The notes under the pieces are model-generated. The model was not told the DNA's origin and searched no databases. It was given only the letters and a program-made list of their open reading frames with translations. From Salibaculum sp031581025 (GTDB lineage: Bacteria; Pseudomonadota; Alphaproteobacteria; Rhodobacterales; Rhodobacteraceae), in the NCBI RefSeq assembly GCF_031581025.1, contig NZ_JAVLCA010000003.1: a DNA stretch of 64,000 bases. One strand, given 5' to 3'. Below are positions 46,201-54,478 of this stretch, one piece after another. A program made the position numbers and the translations under genes. Within the stretch, counting starts at the first letter, position 1, and every line of letters begins with the position of its first letter.

Positions 46201-47741
46201 TCATCCCCCATCGAGGCGATGGCTTCCTTGGCATCCTCGGCCATGGGGACCAGGATGCTCTCCAGCTCCTCGATGCTGTAGCCGGCGGCGATCTGGCGCT
46301 TGCGCAAATCGGCCCCGGAATGCAGCGGCACCTCGGTGACCCCGGCCAGCTTGTCATCAAGGTTGTTGATCTTGCCCACCCAGTCACCGAAGGGCAGCGC
46401 GCGGGCCAGCTTGTTCTTGATCTCGGTATCGTGGAACAGCGTGCCACTCGCCATGTCGATGGCCAGCATCTGGCCCGGACCAAGCGCGCCCTTCTCGACC
46501 ACAGTCGCCTCGTCCGTGGGCACCATGCCAACCTCGGAGCCCGCGACCACCAGTCCGTCGCCGGTGACGACATAGCGCATGGGGCGCAGCCCGTTGCGGT
46601 CAAGCCCGGCGCAGACCCAGCGCCCGTCGGTCATGGCCAGCGCTGCCGGCCCGTCCCAGGGCTCCATCACGCTGTTGCAATAGGAATACATGTCGCGCCA
46701 GGTTTGCGGCAGTTCGGTGGCCTGCTTGGACCAGCTTTCAGGCACCATCAGCGTCTTGGCCATGGGCGCCGACCGGCCGGAACGCACCAGCACCTCGAAG
46801 ACCGCGTCGAGCGCCGCCGAATCCGACGACCCGCCCGGCACGATGGGCTTGATGTCCTCGGCCATGTCGCCGAATGCGGCGCTGGCCATGCGGATCTCGT
46901 GGCTGCGCAGCCAGTTCAGATTGCCCTTGAGCGTGTTGATCTCGCCGTTGTGGGCCAGCATCCGGAAAGGCTGGGCCAGCCACCACTGCGGGAAGGTGTT
47001 GGTCGAATAGCGCTGGTGGTAGATCGCAAAGGCGCTCTCGAAGCGCTCGTCCAACAGGTCGGGATAGAACTCGGCTACCTGCTCGGCGAGCATCATGCCC
47101 TTGTAGATGATGCTGCGGCACGAAAGGGACGCCAGGTAGAGTTCCTGCACGCCTGCCGCGATGGCAGCCTTCTCGATCCGGCGGCGAATGACGTAAAGCT
47201 CGCGCTCGAAGGTTTCCTCGTCCACGCCCTTGGCGTTGGAAATCAGGATCTGCTCGATCTCGGGGCGGGTCGCATTGGCCTTCTCGCCGAGGCAATCAAC
47301 GGCCACGGGCACATGGCGCCAGCCATAGATTGAATAACCCATCCGCAGCACTTCGGATTCCACGATCGTCCGGCAGGTCTCTTGCGCGCCGAAATCCGTG
47401 CGCGGCAGGAACACCTGGCCCACCGCAAGCAGTTCGTCGCGGCGCGGGGTGTGGCCCGTGCGTTCGACCTGGTCATAGAAGAAGGGCACCGGGATCTGGA
47501 CGTGGATGCCCGCGCCATCGCCGGTCTTGCCGTCGGCATCTACCGCACCGCGATGCCAGACCGCCTTGAGCGCGTCGATGCCGTTCTGCACCACCTGCCG
47601 CGACGGTTTTCCGTCCATCGAAACGACAAGGCCCACGCCGCAGTTGGCGCGCTCGTCCTCGGGCCGGTACAGGCCGTTCTCGGCCACCCAGTCGCGCCGT
47701 GCCTGTTCCGCGGCGGCCCAGCTTGAATCGAACTTGGTCAT
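43203..47741 (-). CDS. gltB: Glutamate synthase (NADPH) large subunit
   Basis: Catalyses transfer of the glutamine amide to 2-oxoglutarate, giving two glutamates, in cytosolic ammonia assimilation. The 1512-residue protein has the N-terminal Ntn glutamine amidotransferase domain, with cysteine C34 in the ANCGVG motif exposed after propeptide removal. A central domain follows, then the FMN-binding synthase domain (about 830-1200) with cysteines CIMVRQCQSNTCPVGVC that bind the 3Fe-4S cluster, and the GXGXG C-terminal domain. It is the last gene of a gltD-(exported protein)-gltB set, with the ATG at 47741 and a GGAG site upstream. Confidence 0.97.
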   Translation of the reverse strand: MTKFDSSWAAAEQARRDWVAENGLYRPEDERANCGVGLVVSMDGKPSRQVVQNGIDALKAVWHRGAVDADGKTGDGAGIHVQIPVPFFYDQVERTGHTPRRDELLAVGQVFLPRTDFGAQETCRTIVESEVLRMGYSIYGWRHVPVAVDCLGEKANATRPEIEQILISNAKGVDEETFERELYVIRRRIEKAAIAAGVQELYLASLSCRSIIYKGMMLAEQVAEFYPDLLDERFESAFAIYHQRYSTNTFPQWWLAQPFRMLAHNGEINTLKGNLNWLRSHEIRMASAAFGDMAEDIKPIVPGGSSDSAALDAVFEVLVRSGRSAPMAKTLMVPESWSKQATELPQTWRDMYSYCNSVMEPWDGPAALAMTDGRWVCAGLDRNGLRPMRYVVTGDGLVVAGSEVGMVPTDEATVVEKGALGPGQMLAIDMASGTLFHDTEIKNKLARALPFGDWVGKINNLDDKLAGVTEVPLHSGADLRKRQIAAGYSIEELESILVPMAEDAKEAIASMGDDTPSAVLSDKYRPLSHFFRQNFSQVTNPPIDSLREFRVMSLKTRFGNLKNVLDEDSSQTEILVLESPFVGNAQWDALVASFNAPAVEIDCTFPAGSEASALREALTRIREEAEDAVRSGAGHLVLTDQHQDPDKVPMPMVLATSAVHSWLTRKGLRTFTSINVRSAECIDPQYFAVLVSSGATVVNAYLAEDSLADRIERGLLDTTLTEAMARYRKAIDQGLLKIMAKMGISVISSYRGGLNFEAVGLSRAMVAEYFPGMQSRISGIGLGGLQKQVEKVHAQGWRSSQDILPIGGFYKARRWGEKHAWEATSMHLMQEACNRASHEMWKQYSTAMRSNPPIHLRDLLAIKPLGQSIPIEEVESITSIRKRFVTPGMSLGALSPEAHKTLNVAMNRIGAKSDSGEGGEDPAHFVPEPNGDNPSAKIKQVASGRFGVTAEYLNQCEELEIKVAQGAKPGEGGQLPGMKVTDLIARLRYSTKGVTLISPPPHHDIYSIEDLAQLIYDLKQINPRCKVTVKLVASSGVGTIAAGVAKAKADVILISGHNGGTGASPATSIKYAGLPWEMGLTETHQVLSMNNLRSRVTLRTDGGLRTGRDVVMAAMMGAEEYGIGTAGLIAMGCIMVRQCQSNTCPVGVCTQDERLREKFTGNADKVVNLISFYASEVREILAEIGARSLDEVIGRADLLAQVSRGSAHLDDLDLNPLLITVDGAKEIVHDRDKPRNEVSDTLDAQIVKDAARFLQDGEKMQLEYSVQNTLRTIGTRTSSHIVRNFGMNNDLQPDHLTVKLKGSAGQSLGAFAAPGLKLVVSGDANDYVGKGLSGGTVVVRPPQGSPLVASENTIIGNTVLYGATGGYLFAAGRAGERFAVRNSGAHVVIEGCGSNGCEYMTGGVAVILGEIGANFGAGMTGGMAYLHDPDGTARNLMNMETLVTCSVTVDHWEVELKGLIERHAAETGSRKAADLLQNWQVEKPNFVQVCPREMLPHLSAPLGLEDSAVPAE

Positions 47742-47800
47742 GGTCTTGCTCCTCGTTTCGCGGCCGCACGCCCGGAGGTGCGCCGCTAAGGGGGTGTCGG

Positions 47801-48490
47801 TCAGTCCGCGGCCAGCGACGACATCACGACGCCGCAGCCGTATTTCGGGTTGACGGAAAGAAAGCCCGGCTCGCCGGGAAAGATGAACTCCACGGGCGTG
47901 CCGTCAATCTCGTAGCTGTCATCGGGGGTTGTGTAGGCGCTTTTGCCCGACAGGAAGACGCGCCAGTTGGGATGGACAAATTCGCGCCCCTGCCCGCGCC
48001 ACAGCTCCTCGCCATCGGCGCCGCGGGCGGTGATCTCGTATTCCGTGCGCAACAGGGTGACACCGTCAATCACCATGCTCTCGCCGGTCAAACGGTCCTC
48101 GCCGGTATAGCGGGTCGGGCCGATCTCGGCGCTTTGCGTGACGAAATCCCAGGTGTCGCGGTCGGTGGCCAGAAGCTCGGTCAGCGAGGCCCGGTCGGCG
48201 GGGCTGCTTTCCAGCCGCTCGGTGTGGCGCGTGGTCAGGTGGAAACTCTCGATCCACTGCGCCTCGGAATCGACGCGGCCGATGTAGGTGATCATTTCCT
48301 CGTCCAGCTCCGCGCGGCGGGTGTGGCCCTCGGGATCGTCCTCGCAGGTGAACATGTGACTGACCGTGCAATCCTTGCCCTGGACCGTCACGAAGGCCTC
48401 GCAGCCCGGCGGCAGGTCGAACGTCTGGCCTTGTGCCAGGCCGGGCGCAGCCAGCGCGACGGCGGCGGTCATGACTCCTGCGATTTTCAT
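47801..48490 (-). CDS. Secreted protein of unknown function between gltD and gltB
   Basis: A 229-residue protein with a signal peptide (MKIAGVMTAAVALAAPGLAQ), so it is exported to the periplasm. The mature part has a pair of cysteines (GCEAFVTVQGKDCTVSH) and another at MFTCEDD, and strand-rich sequence suggesting a beta fold, ending with SVNPKYGCGVVMSSL. I do not recognise a family. The ATG at 48490 has a perfect AGGAGG six bases upstream. The gene sits between the two glutamate synthase subunit genes on the same strand, 62 bases after gltD and 60 before gltB, so it should share their transcript. Confidence 0.75.
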   Translation of the reverse strand: MKIAGVMTAAVALAAPGLAQGQTFDLPPGCEAFVTVQGKDCTVSHMFTCEDDPEGHTRRAELDEEMITYIGRVDSEAQWIESFHLTTRHTERLESSPADRASLTELLATDRDTWDFVTQSAEIGPTRYTGEDRLTGESMVIDGVTLLRTEYEITARGADGEELWRGQGREFVHPNWRVFLSGKSAYTTPDDSYEIDGTPVEFIFPGEPGFLSVNPKYGCGVVMSSLAAD

Positions 48491-48551
48491 CCGGCCCTCC
48501 TGCGTGGTGGTGCGGCGGCGGCCAGGGCCGCAGCGATGTTCCGGCGGCACC

Positions 48552-49985
48552 CTATTCCGCCGCAATCGCGGCCCCCTGCGACGCATAGTCCAGGATCGCG
48601 TCGGCGGCGTCGCGTCCGTCGCGAATGGCCCATACCACGAGACTGGCCCCGCGCACGATGTCCCCGGCGGCAAACACGCCATCGAGGCTGGTCCGACCGG
48701 TGGTGAACTCGGCCTTGACGGTGCCCCAGCGGGTTACCTCCAGGCCCTCGACACCCCAGAGCTTGGGCAGCTCCTCGGGTTCGAATCCCAGCGCCTTGAT
48801 GACCAGGTCGGCCTCTTCCACGTAGTCGCTGTCCTCGATCACCTCGGGCATCTGGCGGCCACTGGCATCGGGGGCGCCCAGGCGCATCTGCTGGACCATG
48901 ACCCCCTCGACCGCATCACCGGCAAAGCCCTTGGGCGCCGTCAGCCAGACGAATTCCACGCCTTCTTCCTCGGCGTTTTTCACTTCGCGCTGCGAACCGG
49001 GCATGTTGTCGCGATCACGGCGATAGAGGCATTTCACGCTTTCCGCGCCCTGCCGGGTGGCGGTGCGCACGCAGTCCATGGCCGTGTCGCCGCCGCCGAT
49101 GACGACGACCTTCTTGCCCGCCGCGTTCAACTCGCCGTTTTCGAACTCCTCGACCACGTCGCCAAAACTCTTGCGGTTGGAGGCTGTCAGGTAATCGATG
49201 GCGCGCACGATCCCATCGGCCCCCGACCCCGGGGCCTGCAATTCGCGCGACTTGTAGACGCCGGTGGCGATCAGAACCGCGTCGTGCTTGCCGCGGATGG
49301 CATCGAAGGACAGGTCATCGCCCACGTCACAGTTGAGCACGAACTCGACCCCGCCCTGTTCAAGCTGATCGTTTCGGCGCATGACAATGTCCTTTTCCAG
49401 CTTGAAGCCGGGAATGCCATAGGTCATCAGCCCGCCCGCGCGGTCATAGCGATCATAGATCGTGACCTTGATACCCTCGCGGCGCAGCTTGTCGGCCGCG
49501 GCCAGCCCGGCGGGGCCGGCGCCGATGATGCCGACGCTTTCGGAGCGCTCCGCGTGGGGCACGATGGGCTTGACCCAGCCTTCGTCCCAGGCGGTGTCGG
49601 TGATGTATTTTTCGACCTGGCCGATGGTGACGGTGCCGTGGCCGGCCTTCTCGATCACGCAGTTGCCCTCGCACAGACGATCCTGCGGGCAGATGCGGCC
49701 GCAGATCTCGGGAAAGGTGTTGGTGGCCTGGCTCAGCTCATAGGCCTCTTGGAGACGGTTTTCCGCCGTCAAGCGCAGCCAGTCGGGGATGTTGTTGTGC
49801 AGCGGACAGTGCGACTGGCAGTAGGGCACACCACACTGACTGCACCGCGCGGCCTGTTCCTTGGCCTTTTCGTCGGCATATTCAGCGTAGATCTCGTGGA
49901 AATCCGTGCGTCGAAGGTCGGGCGGACGCTTGTCCGGCATGTCCCGTTCCACATCGACGAACTTGAGCATCTTCTGACCAGACAC
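48552..49985 (-). CDS. gltD: Glutamate synthase (NADPH) small subunit
   Basis: The 477-residue beta subunit passes electrons from NAD(P)H via FAD and iron-sulfur clusters to GltB. Cysteine clusters CSQCGVPYCQSHCP and CGRICPQDRLCEGNC bind the [4Fe-4S] centres. FAD (GAGPAGLAAADKLRREG) and NADPH (GGGDTAMDC) nucleotide folds follow, ending with the FAD-binding FAAGDIVRGASLVVWA. The start is a GTG at 49985 with AGGAGG upstream; a Met at codon 6 is an alternative. It is the first gene of the glutamate synthase set and is transcribed divergently from uppP across 218 bases. Confidence 0.96.
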   Translation of the reverse strand: MSGQKMLKFVDVERDMPDKRPPDLRRTDFHEIYAEYADEKAKEQAARCSQCGVPYCQSHCPLHNNIPDWLRLTAENRLQEAYELSQATNTFPEICGRICPQDRLCEGNCVIEKAGHGTVTIGQVEKYITDTAWDEGWVKPIVPHAERSESVGIIGAGPAGLAAADKLRREGIKVTIYDRYDRAGGLMTYGIPGFKLEKDIVMRRNDQLEQGGVEFVLNCDVGDDLSFDAIRGKHDAVLIATGVYKSRELQAPGSGADGIVRAIDYLTASNRKSFGDVVEEFENGELNAAGKKVVVIGGGDTAMDCVRTATRQGAESVKCLYRRDRDNMPGSQREVKNAEEEGVEFVWLTAPKGFAGDAVEGVMVQQMRLGAPDASGRQMPEVIEDSDYVEEADLVIKALGFEPEELPKLWGVEGLEVTRWGTVKAEFTTGRTSLDGVFAAGDIVRGASLVVWAIRDGRDAADAILDYASQGAAIAAE

Positions 49986-50203
49986 GTTCCGTCCTCCTAC
50001 AGAGTCACTTTGAAGCTTCGATGTAAACTGATCGGAGCCAGAATAAAAGTCATAATAACTGACCTATTTATAGGAAATCTCCTGCCGCGCCGTAGCAAAA
50101 ACGGGCCTGGAACAGATTTTTAGTTTCGATCCGGACCTATTTCCCGATCTTTCGCAATTCTCTGCTTTGTTTAGAAACGAAGGGAAACGAATCAGGCGGA
50201 CCC
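49986..50203. promoter_or_regulatory. Divergent regulatory region gltD / uppP
   Basis: The 218-base gap between two divergent genes is distinctly AT-rich (around 50030-50185). It must contain both promoters and probably nitrogen control of gltD. A 12-base palindrome CCTATTTATAGG lies at 50064-50075. I see no small gene, and the exact -35/-10 boxes are not clear. Confidence 0.4.
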
Positions 50204-51007
50204 ATGCCCCTTTTTACCCTCGTCCTTGTCTCCGTGATCCAGGGCATCACCGAGTTTCTGCCCGTGTCCTCGTCCGGGCACCTGATCCTGCTGCCGCAGC
50301 TGACGGGCCGGGCCGACCAGGGCCTTGTGATAGACGTGGCGGTTCACGTGGGCACCTTGCTGGCGGTCGTTCTTTATTTCTGGCGTGACGTGCGCGGGGC
50401 CATGCTGGGGCTTCCGCGCCTGGCCAGAGGCCGCACGGATACCGAAGGCGCCCGGCTTGCCCTTCTGCTGATTGTCGCCACGGTCCCGGCGGTTCTCTTC
50501 GGGCTGGTTCTGAAACTGACCGGGCTGGATGCCGCCATGCGCTCCGTGGCGCTCATCGGCTGGACCATGCTGATCTTCGGCCTGGTGCTCTACTGGGCCG
50601 ACCAGACAGGCGGGGTGGACAAGACGGCCGGCAACTGGACCCTGCGTGATGCCGTCGTCATGGGGGCATGGCAGGCCCTGGCGCTGATCCCCGGCACCTC
50701 GCGCTCCGGGATCACCATCACCGCCGCGCGGCACCTTGGCTATGCCCGCGAGGACGGCGCAAAACTGGCCATGCTGATGTCGATCCCGGTCATCCTCGCG
50801 TCGGGCGTGCTGCTGGGGGCAGAGGTGGCACTGACCGCAGATGCGGGGGCCGCCCGTGACGGCGCACTGGCCGCCGCCATGGCCTTTGTCGCGGCGCTAC
50901 TGGCGCTCTCATTGATGATGCGCCTGCTGAGCTCGGTCAGTTTCACACCCTACGTGATCTACCGGGTGATCCTTGGCGTCACCTTGCTGGTGATCGCCTA
51001 TACCTAG
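50204..51007 (+). CDS. uppP: Undecaprenyl-diphosphate phosphatase
   Basis: Recycles undecaprenyl diphosphate to the monophosphate carrier for cell-wall and LPS synthesis. The 267-residue membrane protein has the BacA/UppP signature QGITEFLPVSSSGHLIL at the N-terminus and the second active-site loop PGTSRSGITITAARHL (about 165-180), with about eight membrane spans. The start follows the AT-rich divergent region with a purine-rich site (GAATCAGGCGG) upstream. It overlaps the end of the convergent NDUFA9-like gene by four bases. Confidence 0.95.
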   Translation: MPLFTLVLVSVIQGITEFLPVSSSGHLILLPQLTGRADQGLVIDVAVHVGTLLAVVLYFWRDVRGAMLGLPRLARGRTDTEGARLALLLIVATVPAVLFGLVLKLTGLDAAMRSVALIGWTMLIFGLVLYWADQTGGVDKTAGNWTLRDAVVMGAWQALALIPGTSRSGITITAARHLGYAREDGAKLAMLMSIPVILASGVLLGAEVALTADAGAARDGALAAAMAFVAALLALSLMMRLLSSVSFTPYVIYRVILGVTLLVIAYT

Positions 51008-51984
51008 CTTTTCAGGTTCCGGGCCGAGTCCTTCATGGCCGAATACTGGCCCGAGGGGCGGAAACGCCACAGGTAGTCGGGCAGGATCGCCTCCAGCGAC
51101 TTGGGCGAAATGCCAAGCTCGGCAAAGCCGCGCGCGCCCTCAGACACGACGTTGTCCCGTTGCAATTGCAGCACCTGGTCGCGGCTTATCGGCCCCTTGA
51201 GCAGGCCGAAGCTCATCCGCTCGCCCAGCGCGAAGACACGCGCCATCAGCCCGGCCGTCCAGAACGGCATGTTCAGGATCAGGCGACGGCGCCGGATCAT
51301 GCCCAGCATCTGCTGCATCAACTCGCGGAAGGTGTTCACGTCCGGCCCGCCAAGTTCGTAGACACCCGGCGCAGCGCGACCCAGCGCGCCTTGGGCCGCG
51401 GCCTCGGCCACGTCATCCACATAGGCCGGCTGAAAGCGCGTCTCGGCGCCCACGACCGGAAGGACGGGGCTGTAGGTTGTCATCGCCGCGAAACGGTTGA
51501 AGAAGGCATCGGTGTGGCCGAACAGCACCGAGGGCCGCAGGATCACCGCCTCGGGCATATGCGCCAGCACCCCGGCCTCGCCCGCGGCCTTGGTGCGGGC
51601 ATAGGCGCTGTCGGCCTCGGCATCGGCGCCGATGGCCGAAATCTGCACCATGCGCTGCACGCCCTCCTCGGCCGAGATCCGGGCGATGCGCTCGGCCCCC
51701 TCGGCCTGCACCGCATCGAAGTTGTTCTTGCCGAAGGCATCGAATGTGCCCACGCAGTTGATCGCCACATCGGCCCCGCGAAGAACCTCGCGCACGCTGT
51801 TGTCGTCGCGGATGTTGCAGAACACCGGCACGACCTGGCCGACCACACCATAGGGTTTGACGAACATGGCCTCGTTCGGGCGGCGCACCGCGACGCGCAC
51901 GCGCCAGCCCGCCTTGGCCATGCGCTGGGCGATGTAGCGCCCCAGAAACCCGGACCCGCCGAAAATGGTGACAAGCTTGGACAT
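51004..51984 (-). CDS. NAD(P)H-binding protein, complex I NDUFA9-like
   Basis: A 326-residue protein of the atypical SDR group to which the complex I subunit NDUFA9 belongs. The N-terminal nucleotide-binding loop is canonical (FGGSGFLGRYIAQRMAK, GxxGxxG). The block VQISAIGADAEADSAYARTK carries the YxxxK-like pattern (YARTK), and the C-terminus contains SPVLPVVGAETRFQPAYVDD. Such proteins in alphaproteobacteria associate with respiratory complex I or act as quinone-related enzymes; its role here is inferred. I use the ATG at 51984; the longer frame upstream has no family character. Confidence 0.88.
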   Translation of the reverse strand: MSKLVTIFGGSGFLGRYIAQRMAKAGWRVRVAVRRPNEAMFVKPYGVVGQVVPVFCNIRDDNSVREVLRGADVAINCVGTFDAFGKNNFDAVQAEGAERIARISAEEGVQRMVQISAIGADAEADSAYARTKAAGEAGVLAHMPEAVILRPSVLFGHTDAFFNRFAAMTTYSPVLPVVGAETRFQPAYVDDVAEAAAQGALGRAAPGVYELGGPDVNTFRELMQQMLGMIRRRRLILNMPFWTAGLMARVFALGERMSFGLLKGPISRDQVLQLQRDNVVSEGARGFAELGISPKSLEAILPDYLWRFRPSGQYSAMKDSARNLKS

Positions 51985-52165
51985 GGCCCTACCCCTCGTG
52001 TCTGCCGCTGCCCCGCGTTTATCGCCCGGGGGGCCGACAAACAAGGTGGTTTCGGGCTGCGGCTCGGCAAACACCGCCACCGGTCCGTGGACCTGCGAAA
52101 AAACAGCCGGAAACGCGTTGACAGCGCCGTCGTGCGGGCGTAAAGGCCGCTTCCACGACATCTGT

Positions 52166-52252
52166 GCCCAGATGGCGGAATTGGTAGACGCGCCAGCTTC
52201 AGGTGCTGGTGTCCGTATGGACGTGGAGGTTCGAGTCCTCTTCTGGGCACCA
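52166..52252 (+). tRNA. tRNA-Leu (anticodon CAG)
   Basis: An 87-base class II tRNA. The acceptor stem pairs GCCCAGA with TCTGGGC and the CCA end is encoded. The D arm follows (TGGCGGAATTGGTAGACGCG), then the anticodon stem CCAGC/GCTGG with loop TTCAGGT, so the anticodon is CAG (decoding CUG). A variable arm and a T arm (GGTTCGAGTCC) complete the fold. It lies just upstream of rnd on the same strand. Confidence 0.96.
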
Positions 52253-52282
52253 TCCCTCCCCTAGCAGGAGACGATGGAAACG

Positions 52283-52894
52283 ATGGCAAACCACCTTTAC
52301 GAGCGCGACCTGCCCGATGGGCTGAGCCTTGGTCCGATCGTTGCGATCGACTGCGAGACGATGGGCCTGAACCCGCACCGGGATCGGCTGTGTCTGGTGC
52401 AGATGTCGGCGGGCGATGGCGATTGCCACCTGGTGCAGGTCAAACATGGCCAGACAGAGGCCCCCAACCTGTGCCGCCTGCTGACCGACCCGAAGGTGCT
52501 GAAGCTGTTCCATTTCGGCCGCTTCGACATCGCCGCGCTGGATCACGCCTTCGGCGCGCTGGCGGCCCCGGTCTACTGCACCAAGATCGCCAGCAAGCTG
52601 ACGCGCACCTACACCGATAGGCACGGGCTCAAGAACCTCCTGCAGGAATTGCTCGACATCGACATTTCCAAGCACCAGCAGCAAAGCGACTGGGGCGCGG
52701 CCGAACTGACGGCAGCGCAGCTGGACTATGCCGCCTCGGATGTCCTCTACCTGCACCGCCTCAAAAAGGCGCTGGATGCCCGTCTGGCCCGCGAAGGCCG
52801 CACCGAGATGGCCGCCGCCTGCTTTGATTTCCTTCCGATGCGGGCGCGGCTGGACCTGGCCGGTTGGCCCGAAATCGACATCTTCGCCCACTGA
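52283..52894 (+). CDS. rnd: Ribonuclease D-like 3'-5' exonuclease
   Basis: A 203-residue DEDD-type exonuclease involved in tRNA 3'-end trimming. The motifs are visible: IDCETMGLNP (ExoI, D and E), FHFGRFDIAALDH (ExoII) and the ExoIII region LDYAASDVLYLH with Tyr and Asp. Unlike E. coli RNase D it has no C-terminal HRDC domains, which is normal in alphaproteobacteria. The ATG at 52283 is preferred, with another ATG three codons earlier at 52274. The gene lies 30 bases after tRNA-Leu and one base before kdsD. Confidence 0.92.
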   Translation: MANHLYERDLPDGLSLGPIVAIDCETMGLNPHRDRLCLVQMSAGDGDCHLVQVKHGQTEAPNLCRLLTDPKVLKLFHFGRFDIAALDHAFGALAAPVYCTKIASKLTRTYTDRHGLKNLLQELLDIDISKHQQQSDWGAAELTAAQLDYAASDVLYLHRLKKALDARLAREGRTEMAAACFDFLPMRARLDLAGWPEIDIFAH

Positions 52895-52895
52895 C

Positions 52896-53876
52896 ATGGA
52901 CAGGAACGGCAACCGCGCGACCAAGTTCCTCGACACCGCCCGCGGCGTGATCCGGGCCGAGGCCGCTGCGCTGGAAACCCTGGCCGAAACGCTCGACGGC
53001 GGCTTTGCGGCGGCGGTCGAAAAGATCCTGGAAACGCCGGGCCGGGTGATCGTCTCGGGGATCGGCAAATCCGGCCATATCGCGCGCAAGATCGCCGCGA
53101 CCTTCGCCAGTACAGGCACGCCTGCACAGTTCGTCCACCCCGCCGAGGCCAGCCACGGCGACCTGGGCATGATCACCCGCGCGGACGTGGTCCTGGCGAT
53201 CTCCAACTCGGGCGAGGCGCCGGAGCTGGCCAACCTGCTGTCCTACACCCGCCGTTTCGGCATCCCGCTGATCGGGCTGACCAGCCGCGCCGAAAGCACC
53301 CTGGGCCGCGAAGCGGACATCCTTGTCGCGATGCCCCGCACCGGCGAGGCCTGCACCACCGGCGTCGTGCCGACGAATTCCACCACCATGACCCTGGCCC
53401 TGGGCGATGCGCTGGCGGTATCGCTGATGGATCACCGCGCCTTCACCGCCGAGGATTTCCGTGCCTATCACCCGGGCGGCAAGCTTGGCTCGCGGCTGTC
53501 GCGGGTGCGCGACCTGATGCACGGGGCCGACCGCATGCCCCTGGCGGAGGCGGACACACCCATGAGCGAGAGCCTGCTGACCATCAGCCAGAAAGGCTTC
53601 GGCGTGGTCGGCGTGCTCGATCACCAGGGCGGCCTCGCAGGCGTGGTGACCGACGGCGACCTGCGGCGGAACATGGCCGGCCTGCTGGACCGCACCGCGG
53701 GCGAGGTCATGACCCGCGACCCGCGCACCATCGGCCCCGACTCTCTGGCCGAAGAGGCCGTGGCGGTGATGGAGGACAACCAGATCACCTGCCTGTTCGT
53801 CGTCGATCCCCAAGGCTCGCGACGGGTGGTGGGCATCCTGCACATCCACGACTGCCTGAGGGCGGGCGTGGTCTGA
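52896..53876 (+). CDS. kdsD: Arabinose-5-phosphate isomerase (KpsF/GutQ type)
   Basis: Converts ribulose 5-phosphate to arabinose 5-phosphate, the precursor of the LPS sugar Kdo. The 326-residue protein has an N-terminal SIS domain (VIVSGIGKSGHIARKIAATF, LAISNSGEAPELANLL, and the block GVVPTNSTTMTLALGDALAV) and two C-terminal CBS repeats (VRDLMHGADRMP and AGEVMTRDPRTIGPDS). It starts one base after rnd and ends one base before lptC. The context with lptC-lptA-lptB supports a role in LPS precursor supply. Confidence 0.94.
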   Translation: MDRNGNRATKFLDTARGVIRAEAAALETLAETLDGGFAAAVEKILETPGRVIVSGIGKSGHIARKIAATFASTGTPAQFVHPAEASHGDLGMITRADVVLAISNSGEAPELANLLSYTRRFGIPLIGLTSRAESTLGREADILVAMPRTGEACTTGVVPTNSTTMTLALGDALAVSLMDHRAFTAEDFRAYHPGGKLGSRLSRVRDLMHGADRMPLAEADTPMSESLLTISQKGFGVVGVLDHQGGLAGVVTDGDLRRNMAGLLDRTAGEVMTRDPRTIGPDSLAEEAVAVMEDNQITCLFVVDPQGSRRVVGILHIHDCLRAGVV

Positions 53877-53877
53877 C

Positions 53878-54474
53878 ATGGCCAGGACCGACCAGCTCAG
53901 TTCGCGGTGGGTGGCCATCCTCAAGGTGGGCCTGCCGCTGGCGGCGCTGGCGCTGATGTCGACCATCTTTCTGCTGGCCCGGGCGCCGCTGCCCGGCGGC
54001 GACATCCCCTACGCCGAGATCGAGGAAATCGCCCGCGACCCCCGCGTCTCGGGGGCGCAGATCACCGGCATGGCCGACGACGGGTCGGTCATCGAGGTCA
54101 CGGCCAAACAGGCCCGGCCGGACGGTACGCTCATCCACATCGACACCCTGCGCGCGGATATCACGTCGGCCGGCGGGGTCGAGATCGCAGTGCGCGCCGG
54201 TGACGGCGAGATGGACACCGCAACCCAGCGCGCGCGGCTGTTCGGGCTGACGCGGATCACCACCTCGAACGGTTACAAGATGGAAACCATGGGCCTGACG
54301 GCCGATATCGCAGCGGGCCGGATCGAATCCGACGGGGCGTTGGAGGTCCGCGCGCCCTTCGGTGACCTGACCGCCGGAAAGCTTCTGATCGACACGCCCC
54401 GCACGACATCCGGGCAAAGGATGCTTTTCCACGACGGCGTTCGGCTGGTATACCAGCCCCAGCAAGGGGATTAG
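53878..54474 (+). CDS. lptC: LPS transport protein LptC
   Basis: A 198-residue protein that spans the inner membrane once near the N-terminus (about residues 13-33, LKVGLPLAALALMSTIFLLA) and exposes a beta-jellyroll domain to the periplasm. LptC accepts LPS from LptBFG and passes it to LptA. The sequence is divergent, as LptC proteins usually are, but length, topology and position before lptA and lptB make the call strong. It starts one base after kdsD. Confidence 0.85.
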   Translation: MARTDQLSSRWVAILKVGLPLAALALMSTIFLLARAPLPGGDIPYAEIEEIARDPRVSGAQITGMADDGSVIEVTAKQARPDGTLIHIDTLRADITSAGGVEIAVRAGDGEMDTATQRARLFGLTRITTSNGYKMETMGLTADIAAGRIESDGALEVRAPFGDLTAGKLLIDTPRTTSGQRMLFHDGVRLVYQPQQGD

Positions 54475-54478
54475 CGAC

